From: Dichetophora obliterata
Lineage: Eukaryota > Arthropoda > Insecta > Diptera > Sciomyzidae
Assembly: GCA_963920525.1 (NCBI GenBank)
Contig: OY986435.1
Location: 298,838,708-298,902,707, forward strand
Reading direction: 5' to 3'
Length of the DNA: 64,000 bases
Shown one piece after another: positions 33,001-47,600 of the stretch. Within the stretch, counting starts at the first letter, position 1. Each line of letters begins with the position of its first letter. The notes under the pieces are model-generated. The model was given only the letters and a program-made list of their open reading frames with translations, ran no database searches and was not told the origin of the DNA. Position numbers and translations under genes: made by a program.

Positions 33001-35400
33001 GTGGGTAGTAGCTTAAGGAACATTTTGATGCATAAATCGTCCTTTTATGATGTATGGTTTAGAAGTTATGGCTAAAAAATCAAAAAAATCGCAAAAAACC
33101 ACTTCAAAAACTATGATTCATGTAAAAAATTTTAACTAAGATTCTTGAAAAAAATCAAATTTCAGAAAACTTTTTTCTGAATATGCAGTCTTGTGTATAT
33201 ATGTATTAGAAACAATTTGGTGCATAAATCGTCCTTGTAGGATGTATGGTTTGGGAGTTATGACGGAAAAAGCACATGTTTTTGGCCAGCTACCACTCCA
33301 AAAAGTGTTCTACAACGCCTAAACTACAAGAGATAGAGCAAACGGCATTTGGACAAAGGAGTATTCCTTCTTAAGGAAGAGGACCTGGTGCTCATTTTAA
33401 TGCATGAATCGTCCTTATCTGATGTGTAGTTTTTATTTTAGAAAATAAATAAAAAAAATAAAAATTGACAAAAAAGGACACATGAAATTAACATGAAATC
33501 TAATTTTTAAAATTATTTCAAGGATACAGTCTTGTGGGTAGTAGCTTAAGGAACAATTTGATGCATAAATCGTCCTTTTATGATGTATGGTTTAGAAGTT
33601 ATGGCTAAAAAATCAAAAAAATCGAAAAAAACCACGTCAAAAACTATGATTCATGTAAAAAATTTTAACTAAGATTCTTGCAAAAAATCAAATTTCAGAA
33701 AACTTTTTTCTGAATATGCAGTCTTGTGTATATATGTATTAGAAACAATTTGGTGCATAAATCGTCCTTGTAGGATGTATGGTTTGGGAGTTATGACGGA
33801 AAAAGCACATGTTTTTGGCCAGCTACCACTCCAAAAAGTGTTCTACAACTCCTAAACTACAAGAGATAGAGCAAACGGCATTTGGACAAAGGAGTATCCC
33901 TTCTTAAGGACGAGGACCTGGTGCTCATTTTAATGCATGAATCGTCCTTATCTGATATGTAGTTTTTATTTTAGAAAATAAATAAAAAAAATAAAAATTG
34001 ACAAAAAAGGACACATGAAATTAACATGAAATCTAATTTTTAAAATTATTTCAAGGATACAGTCTTGTGGGCAGTAGCTTAAGAAACATTTTGATGCATA
34101 AATCGTCCTTTTATGATGTATGGTTTAGAAGTTATGGCTAAAAAATCAAAAAAATCGCAAAAAACCACGTCAAAAACTATGATTCATGTAAAAAATTTTT
34201 ACTAAGATTCTTGAAAAAAATCAAATTTCAGAAAACTTTTTTCTGAATATGCAGTCTTGTGTATATATATATTAGAAACAATTTGGTGCATAAATCGTCC
34301 TTGCAGGATGTATGGTTTGGGAGTTATGACGGAAAAAGCACATGTTTTTGGCCAGCTACCACTCCAAAAAGTGTTCTACAACGCCTAAACTCCAAGAGAT
34401 AGAGCAAACGGCATTTGGACAAAAAAGTATCCCTTCTTAAGGACGAGGACCTGGTGCTCATTTTAATGCATGAATCGTCCTTATCTGATATGTAGTTTTT
34501 ATTTTAGAAAATAAATAAAAAAAATAAAAATTGACAAAAAAGGACACATGAAATTAACATGAAATCTAATTTTTAAAATTATTTTTTTTAAAGGATACAG
34601 TCTTGTGGGTAGTAGCTTAAGGAACATTTTGATGCATAAATCGTCCTTTTATGATGTATGGTTTAGAAGTTATGGCTAAAAAATCAAAAAAATCGCAAAA
34701 AACCACTTCAAAAACTATGATTCATGTAAAAAATTTTTACTAAGATTCTTGAAAAAAATAAAATTTCAGAAAACTTTTTTCTGAATATGCAGTCTTGTGT
34801 ATATATGTATTAGAAACAATTTGGTGCATAAATCGTCCTTGTAGGATGTATGGTTTGGGAGTTATGACGGAAAAAGCACATGTTTTTGGCCAGCTACCAC
34901 TCCGAAAAGTGTTCTACAACTCCTAAACTACAAGAGATAGAGCAAACGGCATTTGGACAAAGGAGTATCCCTTCTTAAGGACGAGGACCTGGTGCTCATT
35001 TTAATGCATGAATCGTCCTTATCTGATATGTAGTTTTTATTTTAGAAAATAAATAAAAAAAATAAAAATTGACAAAAAAGGACACATGAAATTAACATGA
35101 AATCTAATTTTAAAAATTATTTCAAGGATACAGTCTTGTGGGCAGTAGCTTAAGGAACATTTTGATGCATAAATCGTCCTTTTATGATGTATGGTTTAGA
35201 AGTTATGGCTAAAAAATCAAAAAAATCGCAAAAAACCACGTCAAAAACTATGATTCATGTAAAAAATTTTAGCTAAGATTCTTGAAAAAAATCAAATTTC
35301 AGAAAAATTTTTTCTGAATATGCAGTCTTGTGTATATATGTATTAGAAACAATTTGGTGCATAAATCGTCCTTGTAGGATGTATGGTTTGGGAGTTATGA
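27100..35400 (+). repeat. Repeated two-monomer variant segment, 6,922 bp apart
   Basis: The rare variants TTTTTTTTAAAGG (27671 and 34593), CTTGCAGGATG, TTTTTACTAAG and CCACTTCAAAAAC occur in the same order at about 27.1-28.5 kb and 34.0-35.4 kb. The offset equals 13 monomers after allowing for small length variants. This could be a very long higher-order unit or one duplicated block. Confidence 0.75.
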
Positions 35401-35920
35401 CGGAAAAAGCACAACGCCTAAACTACAAGAGATAGAGCAAACGGCATTTGGACAAAGGAGTATCCCTTCTTAAGGACGAGGACCTGGTGCTCATTTTAAT
35501 GCATGAATCGTCCTTATCTGATATGTAGTTTTTATTTTAGAAAATAAATAAAAAAAATAAAAATTGACAAAAAAGGACACATGAAATTAACATGAAATCT
35601 AATTTTTAAAATTATTTCAAGGATACAGTCTTGTGGGCAGTAGCTTAAGGAACATTTTGATGCATAAATCGTATTTTTATGATGTATGGTTTAGAAGTTA
35701 TGGCTAAAAAATCAAAAAAATCGCAAAAAACCACGTCAAAAACTATGATTCATGTAAAAAATTTTAACTAAGATTCTTGCAAAAAATCAAATTTCAGAAA
35801 ACTTTTTTCTGAATATGCAGTCTTGTGTATATATGTATTAGAAACAATTTGGTGCATAAATCGTCCTTGTAGGATGTATGGTTTGGGAGTTATGACGGAA
35901 AAAGCACATGTTTTTGGCCA
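34893..35920 (+). repeat. Two monomers with a 38-bp deletion at the monomer junction
   Basis: At about 35412 the sequence runs AAAGCACAACGCC, skipping 38 bp that normally hold GGCCAGCTACCACTCC. ACA lies at both ends of the missing segment, a 3-bp microhomology. It removes the inner half of the junction dyad and is seen only once. Confidence 0.88.
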
Positions 35921-38900
35921 GCTACCACTCCAAAAAGTGTTCTACAACGCCTAAACTACAAGAGATAGAGCAAACGGCATTTGGACAAAGGAGTATCCCT
36001 TCTTAAGGACGAGGACCTGGTGCTCATTTTAATGCATGAATCGTCCTTATCTGATGTGTAGTTTTTATTTTAGAAAATAAATAAAAAAAATAAAAATTGA
36101 CAAAAAAGGACACATGAAATTAACATGAAATCTAATTTTTAAAATTATTTCAAGGATACAGTCTTGTGGGCAGTAGCTTAAGGAACATTTTGATGCATAA
36201 ATCGCCCTTTTATGATGTATGGTTTAGAAGTTATGGCTAAAAAATCAAAAAAATCGCAAAAAACCACGTCAAAAACTATGATTCATGTAAAAAATTTTAA
36301 CTAAGATTCTTGCAAAAAATCAAATTTCAGAAAACTTTTTTCTGAATATGCAGTCTTGTGTATATATGTATTAGAAACAATTTGGTGCATAAATCGTCCT
36401 TGTAGGATGTATGGTTTGGGAGTTATGACGGAAAAAGCACATGTTTTTGGCCAGCTACCACTCCAAAAAGTGTTCTACAACGCCTAAACTACAAGAGATA
36501 GAGCAAACGGCATTTGGACAAAGGAGTATCCCTTCTTAAGGACGAGGACCTGGTGCTCATTTTAATGCATGAATCGTCCTTATCTGATATGTAGTTTTTA
36601 TTTTAGAAAATAAATAAAAAAAATAAAAATTGACAAAAAAGGACACATGAAATTAACATGAAATCTAATTTTTAAAATTATTTCAAGGATACAGTCTTGT
36701 GGGCAGTAGCTTAAGGAACATTTTGATGCATAAATCGTCCTTTTATGATGTATGGTTTAGAAGTTATGGCTAAAAAATCAAAAAAATCGCAAAAAACCAC
36801 GTCAAAAACTATGATTCATGTAAAAAATTTTAACTAAGATTCTTGCAAAAAATCAAATTTCAGAAAACTTTTTTCTGAATATGCAGTCTTGTGTATATAT
36901 GTATTAGAAACAATTTGGTGCATAAATCGTCCTTGTAGGATGTATGGTTTGGGAGTTATGACGGAAAAAGCACATGTTTTTGGCCAGCTACCACTCCAAA
37001 AAGTGTTCTACAACGCCTAAACTACAAGAGATAGAGCAAACGGCATTTGGACAAAGGAGTATCCCTTCTTAAGGACGAGGACCTGGTGCTCATTTTAATG
37101 CATGAATCGTCCTTATCTGATATGTAGTTTTTATTTTAGAAAATAAATAAAAAAAATAAAAATTGACAAAAAAGGACACATGAAATTAACATGAAATCTA
37201 ATTTTTAAAATTATTTCAAGGATACAGTCTTGTGGGTAGTAGCTTAAGGAACATTTTGATGCATAAATCGTCCTTTTATGATGTATGGTTTAGAAGTTAT
37301 GGCTAAAAAATCAAAAAAATCGCAAAAAACCACTTCAAAAACTATGATTCATGTAAAAAATTTTAACTAAGATTCTTGAAAAAAATCAAATTTCAGAAAA
37401 CTTTTTTCTGAATATGCAGTCTTGTGTATATATGTATTAGAAACAATTTGGTGCATAAATCGTCCTTGTAGGATGTATGGTTTGGGAGTTATGACGGAAA
37501 AAGCACATGTTTTTGGCCAGCTACCACTCCAAAAAGTGTTCTACAACGCCTAAACTACAAGAGATAGAGCAAACGGCATTTGGACAAAGGAGTATTCCTT
37601 CTTAAGGAAGAGGACCTGGTGCTCATTTTAATGCATGAATCGTCCTTATCTGATGTGTAGTTTTTATTTTAGAAAATAAATAAAAAAAATAAAAATTGAC
37701 AAAAAAGGACACATGAAATTAACATGAAATCTAATTTTTAAAATTATTTCAAGGATACAGTCTTGTGGGTAGTAGCTTAAGGAACAATTTGATGCATAAA
37801 TCGTCCTTTTATGATGTATGGTTTAGAAGTTATGGCTAAAAAATCAAAAAAATCGAAAAAAACCACGTCAAAAACTATGATTCATGTAAAAAATTTTAAC
37901 TAAGATTCTTGCAAAAAATCAAATTTCAGAAAACTTTTTTCTGAATATGCAGTCTTGTGTATATATGTATTAGAAACAATTTGGTGCATAAATCGTCCTT
38001 GTAGGATGTATGGTTTGGGAGTTATGACGGAAAAAGCACATGTTTTTGGCCAGCTACCACTCCAAAAAGTGTTCTAAAACTCCTAAACTACAAGAGATAG
38101 AGCAAACGGCATTTGGACAAAGGAGTATCCCTTCTTAAGGACGAGGACCTGGTGCTCATTTTAATGCATGAATCGTCCTTATCTGATATGTAGTTTTTAT
38201 TTTAGAAAATAAATAAAAAAAATAAAAATTGACAAAAAAGGACACATGAAATTAACATGAAATCTAATTTTTAAAATTATTTCAAGGATACAGTCTTGTG
38301 GGCAGTAGCTTAAGGAACATTTTGATGCATAAATCGTCTTTTTATGATGTATGGTTTAGAAGTTATGGCTAAAAAATCAAAAAAATCGCAAAAAACCACG
38401 TCAAAAACTATGATTCATGTAAAAAATTTTAACTAAGATTCTTGAAAAAAATCAAATTTCAGAAAACTTTTTTCTGAATATGCAGTCTTCTGTATATATG
38501 TATTAGAAACAATTTGGTGCATAAATCGTCCTTGTAGGATGTATGGTTTGGGAGTTATGACGGAAAAAGCACATGTTTTTGGCCAGCTACCACTCCAAAA
38601 AGTGTTCTACAACGCCTAAACTACAAGAGATAGAGCAAACGGCATTTGGACAAAGGAGTATCCCTTCTTAAGGACGAGGACCTGGTGCTCATTTTAATGC
38701 ATGAATCGTCCTTATCTGATATGTAGTTTTTATTTTAGAAAATAAATAAAAAAAATAAAAATTGACAAAAAAGGACACATGAAATTAACATGAAATCTAA
38801 TTTTTAAAATTATTTCAAGGATACAGTCTTGTGGGCAGTAGCTTAAGGAACATTTTGATGCATAAATCGTCCTTTTATGATGTATGGTTTAGAAGTTATG

Positions 38901-39699
38901 GCTAAAAAATCAAAAAAATCGCAAAAAACCACGTCAAAAACTATGATTCATGTAAAAAATTTTAACTAAGATTCTTGAAAAAAATCAAATTTCAGAAAAC
39001 TTTTTTCTGAATATGCAGTCTTGTGTATATATGTATTAGAAACAATTTGGTGCATAAATCGTCCTTGTAGGATGTATGGTTTGGGAGTTATGACGGAAAA
39101 AGCACATGTTTTTGGCCAGCTACCACTCCAAAAAGTGTTCTACAACGCCTAAACTACAAGAGATAGAGCAAACGGCATTTGGACAAAGGAGTATCCCTTC
39201 TTAAGGACGAGGACCTGGTGCTCATTTTAATGCATGAATCGTCCTTATCTGATATGTAGTTTTTATTTTAGAAAATAAATAAAAAAAATAAAAATTGACA
39301 AAAAAGGACACATGAAATTAACATGAAATCTAATTTTTAAAATTATTTCAAGGATACAGTCTTGTGGGCAGTAGCTTAAGGAACATTTTGATGCATAAAT
39401 CGCCCTTTTATGATGTATGGTTTAGAAGTTATGGCTAAAAAATCAAAAAAATCGCAAAAAACCACGTCAAAAACTATGATTCATGTAAAAAATTTTAACT
39501 AAGATTCTTGAAAAAAATCAAATTTCAGAAAACATTTTTCTGAATATGCAGTCTTGTGTATATATGTATTAGAAACAATTTGGTGCATAAATCGTCCGTG
39601 TAGGATGTATGGTTTGGGAGTTATGACGGAAAAAGCACATGTTTTTGGCCAGCTACCACTCCAAAAAGTGTTCTACAACGCCTAAACTACAAGAGATAG

Positions 39700-42600
39700 A
39701 GCAAACGGCATTTGGACAAAGGAGTATCCCTTCTTAAGGACGAGGACCTGGTGCTCATTTTAATGCATGAATCGTCCTTATGTGATATGTAGTTTTTATT
39801 TTAGAAAATAAATAAAAAAAATAAAAATTGACAAAAAAGGACACATGAAATTAACATTAAATCTAATTTTTAAAATTATTTCAAGGATACAGTCTTGTGG
39901 GCAGTAGCTTAAGGAACATTTTGATGCATAAATCGTCCTTTTATGATGTATGGTTTAGAAGTTATGGCTAAAAATCAAAAAAATCGCAAAAAACCACGTC
40001 AAAAACTATGATTCATGTAAAAAATTTTAACTAAGATTCTTAAAAAAAAATCAAATTTCAGAAAACTTTTTTCTGAATATGCAGTCTTGTGTATATATGT
40101 ATTAGAAACAATTTGGTGCATAAATCGTTCTTGTAGGATGTATGGTTTGGGAGTTATGACGGAAAAAGCACATGTTTTTGGCCAGCTACCACTCCAAAAA
40201 GTGTTCTACAACGCCTAAACTACAAGAGATAGAGCAAACGGCATTTGGACAAAGGAGTATCCCTTCTTAAGGACGAGGACCTGGTGCTCATTTTAATGCA
40301 TGAATCGTCCTTATCTGATATGTAGATTTTATTTTAGAAAATAAATAAAAAAAATAAAAATTGACAAAAAAGGACACATGAAATTAACATGAAATCTAAT
40401 TTTTAAAATTATTTCAAGGATACAGTCTTGTGGGCAGTAGCTTAAGGAACATTTTGATGCATAAATCGTCCTTTTATGATGTATGGTTTAGAAGTTATGG
40501 CTAAAAAATCAAAAAAATCGCAAAAAACCACGTCAAAAACTATGATTCATGTAAAAAATTTTAACTAAGATTCTTGAAAAAAATCAAATTTCAGAAAACT
40601 TTTTTCTGAATATGCAGTCTTGTGTATATATGTATTAGAAACAATTTGGTTCATAAATCGTCCTTGTAGGATGTATGGTTTGGGAGTTATGACGGAAAAA
40701 GCACATGTTTTTGGCCAGCTACCACTCCAAAAAGTGTTCTACAACGCCTAAACTACAAGAGATAGAGCAAACGGCATTTGGACAAAGGAGTATCCCTTCT
40801 TAAGGACGAGGACCTGGTGCTCATTTTAATGCATGAATCGTCCTTATCTGATATGTAGTTTTTATTTTAGAAAATAAATAAAAAAAATAAAAATTGACAA
40901 AAAAGGACACATGAAATTAACATGAAATCTAATTTTTAAAATTATTTCAAGGATACAGTCTTGTGGGCAGTAGCTTAAGGAACATTTTGATGCATAAATC
41001 GCCCTTTTATGATGTATGGTTTAGAAGTTATGGCTAAAAAATCAAAAAAATCGCAAAAAACCACGTCAAAAACTATGATTCATGTAAAAAATTTTAACTA
41101 AGATTCTTGAAAAAAATCAAATTTCAGAAAACTTTTTTCTGAATATGCAGTCTTGTGTATATATGTATTAGAAACAATTTGGTGTATAAATCGTCCTTGT
41201 AGGATGTATGGTTTGGGAGTTATGACGGAAAAAGCACATGTTTTTGGCCAGCTACCACTCCAAAAAGTGTTCTACAACGCCTAAACTACAAGAGATAGAG
41301 CAAACGGCATTTGGACAAAGGAGTATCCCTTCTTAAGGACGAGGACCTGGTGCTCATTTTAATGCATGAATCGTCCTTATGTGATATGTAGTTTTTATTT
41401 TAGAAAATAAATAAAAAAAATAAAAATTGACAAAAAAGGACACATGAAATTAACATTAAATCTAATTTTTAAAATTATTTCAAGGATACAGTCTTGTGGG
41501 CAGTAGCTTAAGGAACATTTTGATGCATAAATCGTCCTTTTATGATGTATGGTTTAGAAGTTATGGCTAAAAATCAAAAAAATCGCAAAAAACCATGTCA
41601 AAAACTATGATTCATGTAAAAAATTTTAACTAAGATTCTTGAAAAAAATCAAATTTCAGAAAACTTTTTTCTGAATATGCAGTCTTGTGTATATATGTAT
41701 TAGAAACAATTTGGTGCATAAATCGTCCTTGTAGGATGTATGGTTTGGGAGTTATGACGGAAAAAGCACATGTTTTTGGCCAGCTACCACTCCAAAAAGT
41801 GTTCTACAACGCCTAAACTACAAGAGATAGAGCAAACGGCATTTGGACAAAGGAGTATCCCTTCTTAAGGACGAGGACCTGGTGCTCATTTTAATGCATG
41901 AATCGTCCTTATGTGATATGTAGTTTTTATTTTAGAAAATAAATAAAAAAAATAAAAATTGACAAAAAAGGACACATGAAATTAACATGAAATCTAATTT
42001 TTAAAATTATTTCAAGGATACAGTCTTGTGGACAGTAGCTTAAGGAACATTTTGATGCATAAATCGCCCTTTTATGATGTATGGTTTAGAAGTTATGGCT
42101 AAAAAATCAAAAAAATCGCAAAAAACCACGTCAAAAACTATGATTCATGTAAACAATTTTAACTAAGATTCTTGCAAAAAATCAAATTGCAGAAAACTTT
42201 TTTCTGAATATGCAGTCTTGTGTATATATGTATTAGAAACAATTTGGTGCATAAATCGTCCTTGTAGGATGTATGGTTTGGGAGTTATGACGGAAAAAGC
42301 ACATGTTTTTGGCCAGCTACCACTCCAAAAAGTGTTCTACAACGCCTAAACTACAAGAGATAGAGCAAACGGCATTTGGACAAAGGAGTATCCCTTCTTA
42401 AGGACGAGGACCTGGTGCTCATTTTAATGCATGAATCGTCCTTATCTGATATGTAGTTTTTATTTTAGAAAATAAATAAAAAAAATAAAAATTGACAAAA
42501 AAGGACACATGAAATTAACATGAAATCTAATTTTTAAAATTATTTCAAGGATACAGTCTTGTGGGCAGTAGCTTAAGGAACATTTTGATGCATAAATCGC

Positions 42601-44150
42601 CCTTTTATGATGTATGGTTTAGAAGTTATGGCTAAAAAATCAAAAAAATCGCAAAAAACCACGTCAAAAACTATGATTCATGTAAAAAATTTTAACTAAG
42701 ATTCTTGAAAAAAATCAAATTTCAGAAAACTTTTTTCTGAATATGCAGTCTTGTGTATATATGTATTAGAAACAATTTGGTGCATAAATCGTCCTTGTAG
42801 GATGTATGGTTTGGGAGTTATGACGGAAAAAGCACATGTTTTTGGCCAGCTACCACTCCAAAAAGTGTTCTACAACGCCTAAACTACAAGAGATAGAGCA
42901 AACGGCATTTGGACAAAGGAGTATCCCTTCTTAAGGACGAGGACCTGGTGCTCATTTTAATGCATGAATCGTCCTTATGTGATATGTAGTTTTTATTTTA
43001 GAAAATAAATAAAAAAAATAAAAATTGACAAAAAAGGACACATGAAATTAACATTAAATCTAATTTTTAAAATTATTTCAAGGATACAGTCTTGTGGGCA
43101 GTAGCTTAAGGAACATTTTGATGCATAAATCGTCCTTTTATGATGTATGGTTTAGAAGTTATGGCTAAAAATCAAAAAAATCGCAAAAAAACCATGTCAA
43201 AAACTATGATTCATGTAAAAAATTTTAACTAAGATTCTTGAAAAAAATCAAATTTCAGAAAACTTTTTTCTGAATATGCAGTCTTCTGTATATATGTATT
43301 AGAAACAATTTGGTGCATAAATCGTCCTTGTAGGATGTATGGTTTGGGAGTTATGACGGAAAAAGCACATGTTTTTGGCCAGCTACCACTCCAAAAAGTG
43401 TTCTACAACGCCTAAACTACAAGAGATAGAGCAAACGGCATTTGGACAAAGGAGTATCCCTTCTTAAGGACGAGGACCTGGTGCTCATTTTAATGCATGA
43501 ATCGTCCTTATGTGATATGTAGTTTTTATTTTAGAAAATAAATAAAAAAAATAAAAATTGACAAAAAAGGACACATGAAATTAACATTAAATCTAATTTT
43601 TAAAATTATTTCAAGGATACAGTCTTGTGGGCAGTAGCTTAAGGAACATTTTGATGCATAAATCGCCCTTTTATGATGTATGGTTTAGAAGTTATGGCTA
43701 AAAAATCAAAAAAATCGCAAAAAACCACGTCAAAAACTATGATTCATGTAAACAATTTTAACTAAGATTCTTGCAAAAAATCAAATTGCAGAAAACTTTT
43801 TTCTGAATATGCAGTCTTGTGTATATATGTATTAGAAACAATTTGGTGCATAAATCGTCCTTGTAGGATGTATGGTTTGGGAGTTATGACGGAAAAAGCA
43901 CATGTTTTTGGCCAGCTACCACTCCAAAAAGTGTTCTACAACGCCTAAACTACAAGAGATAGAGCAAACGGCATTTGGACAAAGGAGTATCCCTTCTTAA
44001 GGACGAGGACCTGGTGCTCATTTTAATGCATGAATCGTCCTTATGTGATATGTAGTTTTTATTTTAGAAAATAAATAAAAAAAATAAAAATTGACAAAAA
44101 AGGACACATGAAATTAACATTAAATCTAATTTTTAAAATTATTTCAAGGA
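39700..44150 (+). repeat. Higher-order repeat block of three monomers (1,599 bp), about 2.7 copies
   Basis: The shortened GGCTAAAAATCAAA occurs at 39966, 41565 and 43163. TTATGTGATATG and AACATTAAATC recur with it. CCATGTC accompanies the latter two. The intervals are 1,599 and 1,598 bp. Confidence 0.8.
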
Positions 44151-44639
44151 TACAGTCTTGTGGGTAGTAGCTTAAGGAACATTTTGATGCATAAATCGTC
44201 CTTTTATGATGTATGGTTTAGAAGTTATGGCTAAAAAATCAAAAAAATCGCAAAAAACCATGTCAAAAACTATGATTCATGTAAAAAATTTTAACTAAGA
44301 TTCTTGAAAAAAATCAAATTTCAGAAAACTTTTTTCTGAATATGCAGTCTTGTGTATATATGTATTAGAAACAATTTGGTGCATAAATCGTCCTTGTAGG
44401 ATGTATGGTTTGGGAGTTATGGGAAAAAGCACATGTTTTTGGCCAGCTACCACTCCAAAAAGTGTTCTACAACGCCTAAACTACAAGAGATAGAGCAAAC
44501 GGCATTTGGACAAAGGAGTATCCCTTCTTAAGGACGAGGACCTGGTGCTCATTTTAATGCATGAATCGTCCTTATGTGATATGTAGTTTTTATTTTAGAA
44601 AATAAATAAAAAAAATAAAAATTGACAAAAAAGGACACA

Positions 44640-47600
44640 TGAAATTAACATGAAATCTAATTTTTAAAATTATTTCAAGGATACAGTCTTGTGGGCAGTA
44701 GCTTAAGGAACATTTTGATGCATAAATCGTCCTTTTATGATGTTTGGTTTAGAAGTTATGGCTAAAAAATCAAAAAAATCGCAAAAAACCACGTCAAAAA
44801 CTATGATTCATGTAAAAAATTTTAACTAAGATTCTTGAAAAAAATCAAATTTCAGAAAACTTTTTTCTGAATATGCAGTCTTGTGTATATATATATTAGA
44901 AACAATTTGGTGCATAAATCGTCCTTGTAGGATGTATGGTTTGGGAGTTATGACGGAAAAAGCACATGTTTTTGGCCAGCTACCACTCCAAAAAGTGTTC
45001 TACAACGCCTAAACTACAAGGGATAGAGCAAACGGCATTTGGACAAAGGAGTATCCCTTCTTAAGGACGAGGACCTGGTGCTCATTTTAATGCATGAATC
45101 GTCCTTATCTGATATGTAGTTTTTATTTTAGAAAATAAATAAAAAAAATAAAAATTGACAAAAAAGGACACATGAAATTAACATGAAATCTAATTTTTAA
45201 AATTATTTCAAGGATACAGTCTTGTGGGCAGTAGCTTAAGGAACATTTTGATGCATAAATCGTCCTTTTATGATGTATGGTTTAGAAGTTATGGCTAAAA
45301 AATCAAAAAAATCGCAAAAAACCATGTCAAAAACTATGATTCATGTAAAAAATTTTAACTAAGATTCTTGAAAAAAATCAAATTTCAGAAAACTTTTTTC
45401 TGAATATGCAGTCTTGTGTATATATGTATTAGAAACAATTTGGTGCATAAATCGTCCTTGTAGGATGTATGGTTTGGGAGTTATGACGGAAAAAGCACAT
45501 GTTTTTGGCCAGCTACCACTCCAAAAAGTGTTCTACAACGCCTAAACTACAAGAGATAGAGCAAACGGCATTTGGACAAAAGAGTATCCCTTCTTAAGGA
45601 CGAGGACCTGGTGCTCATTTTAATGCATGAATCGTCCTTATCTGATATGTAGTTTTTATTTTAGAAAATAAATAAAAAAAATAAAAATTGACAAAAAAGG
45701 ACACATGAAATTAACATGAAATCTAATTTTTAAAATTATTTCAAGGATACAGTCTTGTGGGCAGTAGCTTAAGGAACATTTTGATGCATAAATCGTCCTT
45801 TTATGATGTATGGTTTAGAAGTTATGGCTAAAAAATCAAAAAAATCGCAAAAAACCATGTCAAAAACTATGATTCATGTAAAAAATTTTAACTAAGATTC
45901 TTGAAAAAAATCAAATTTCAGAAAACTTTTTTCTGAATATGCAGTCTTGTGTATATATGTATTAGAAACAATTTGGTGCATAAATCGTCCTTGTAGGATG
46001 TATGGTTTGGGAGTTATGACGGAAAAAGCACATGTTTTTGGCCAGCTACCACTCCAAAAAGTGTTCTACAACGCCTAAACTACAAGAGATAGAGCAAACG
46101 GCATTTGGACAAAGGAGTATCCCTTCTTAAGGACGAGGACCTGGTGCTCATTTTAATGCATGAATCGTCCTTATGTGATATGTAGTTTTTATTTTAGAAA
46201 ATAAATAAAAAAAATAAAAATTGACAAAAAAGGACACATGAAATTAACATTAAATCTAATTTTTAAAATTATTTCAAGGATACAGTCTTGTGGGCAGTAG
46301 CTTAAGGAACATTTTGATGCATAAATCGTCCTTTTATGATGTATGGTTTAGAAGTTATGGCTAAAAAATCAAAAAAATCGCAAAAAACCATGTCAAAAAC
46401 TATGATTCATGTAAAAAATTTTAACTAAGATTCTTGAAAAAAATCAAATTTCAGAAAACTTTTTTCTGAATATGCAGTCTTGTGTATATATGTATTAGAA
46501 ACAATTTGGTGCATAAATCGTCCTTGTAGGATGTATGGTTTGGGAGTTATGACGGAAAAAGCACATGTTTTTGGCCAGCTACCACTCCAAAAAGTGTTCT
46601 ACAACGCCTAAACTACAAGGGATAGAGCAAACGGCATTTGGACAAAGGAGTATCCCTTCTTAAGGACGAGGACCTGGTGCTCATTTTAATGCATGAATCG
46701 TCCTTATCTGATATGTAGTTTTTATTTTAGAAAATAAATAAAAAAAATAAAAATTGACAAAAAAGGACACATGAAATTAACATGAAATCTAATTTTTAAA
46801 ATTATTTCAAGGATACAGTCTTGTGGGCAGTAGCTTAAGGAACATTTTGATGCATAAATCGTCCTTTTATGATGTATGGTTTAGAAGTTATGGCTAAAAA
46901 ATCAAAAAAATCGCAAAAAACCATGTCAAAAACTATGATTCATGTAAAAAATTTTAACTAAGATTCTTGAAAAAAATCAAATTTCAGAAAACTGTTTTCT
47001 GAATATGCAGTCTTGTGTATATATGTATTAGAAACAATTTGGTGCATAAATCGTCCTTGTAGGATGTATGGTTTGGGAGTTATGACGGAAAAAGCACATG
47101 TTTTTGGCCAGCTACCACTCCAAAAAGTGTTCTACAACGCCTAAACTACAAGAGATAGAGCAAACGGCATTTGGACAAAGGAGTATCCCTTCTTAAGGAC
47201 GAGGACCTGGTGCTCATTTTAATGCATGAATCGTCCTTATCTGATATGTAGTTTTTATTTTAGAAAATAAATAAAAAAAAATAAAAATTGACAAAAAAGG
47301 ACACATGAAATTAACATGAAATCTAATTTTTAAAATTATTTCAAGGATACAGTCTTGTGGGCAGTAGCTTAAGGAACATTTTGATGCATAAATCGTCCTT
47401 TTATGATGTTTGGTTTAGAAGTTATGGCTAAAAAATCAAAAAAATCGCAAAAAACCACGTCAAAAACTATGATTCATGTAAAAAATTTTAACTAAGATTC
47501 TTGAAAAAAATCAAATTTCAGAAAACTTTTTTCTGAATATGCAGTCTTCTGTATATATGTATTAGAAACAATTTGGTGCATAAATCGTCCTTGTAGGATG